DNA of 5,263 bases from Planctomycetota bacterium. GTDB lineage: Bacteria; Planctomycetota; Planctomycetia; Pirellulales; Pirellulaceae. This document shows positions 5,232-5,263 of the stretch, piece after piece. The translations under genes and the position numbers were made by a program. Numbering within the stretch: position 1 is the first letter of the stretch; each line of letters opens with the position of its first letter. Under the pieces are notes generated by a model. The model saw only the letters and a list, made by a program, of their open reading frames with translations, was not told the origin of the DNA and made no database searches. The stretch lies in the NCBI GenBank assembly GCA_024277285.1, contig JAJRVM010000290.1, positions 1 to 5,263 on the forward strand. The letters run 5' to 3'.

Positions 5232-5263
5232 TTAGGGATTAGGGATTAGGGATTAGGGATTAG
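5232..5263. repeat. TTAGGGA heptamer tandem array, cut by the window edge
   Basis: Four perfect TTAGGGA units (5232-5259) and the first four bases of a fifth run up to the last base of the window, so the array may continue. The four GGG tracts, each separated by ATTA, meet the G3N4 pattern for an intramolecular G-quadruplex on the plus strand. The unit is seven bases and so differs from the TTAGGG hexamer of eukaryotic telomeres. It lies just over 110 bases upstream of the CobA-HemD start. Confidence 0.92.

Overview
The window most resembles chromosomal DNA of a planctomycete, probably of the Pirellulales type. The evidence is indirect. There is a Tat-exported prenyltransferase/squalene-oxidase-repeat protein and a fused uroporphyrinogen-III methyltransferase/synthase. 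The DNA is moderately GC-rich, and genes sit singly and face each other rather than forming a tight operon. I see no rRNA, tRNA, CRISPR array, transposase or phage gene.

Layout from left to right: (1) a left edge of about 135 bases with no supported gene; (2) a minus-strand class-V, PLP-dependent aminotransferase-fold enzyme (136-1299); (3) a divergent intergenic region ending in a good sigma70-type promoter that overlaps an inverted repeat; (4) a small plus-strand gene for a 60-residue protein with two membrane segments (1611-1793); (5) a stretch of about 485 bases with only a doubtful tyrosine-rich minus-strand frame, a 17-bp tandem duplication and a C8 run; (6) the plus-strand alpha/alpha-toroid protein with a Tat signal (2279-3412); (7) a convergent intergenic region with a perfect 8-bp hairpin; (8) a minus-strand CobA-HemD fusion (3577-5118) for siroheme, cobalamin and haem precursor synthesis; (9) a right edge ending inside a TTAGGGA heptamer array that could form a G-quadruplex.

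The firmly identified genes do not form one pathway. The CobA-HemD fusion makes tetrapyrroles in the cytoplasm, the toroid protein is probably exported, the class-V enzyme acts on an unknown substrate and the small protein is membrane-bound. I found no convincing new multi-gene system. The items most worth checking are the promoter/operator dyad of the small membrane gene, homopolymer runs that could switch or break reading frames, the hairpin repeat, substitutions in the CobA active-site region, and the terminal heptamer array.
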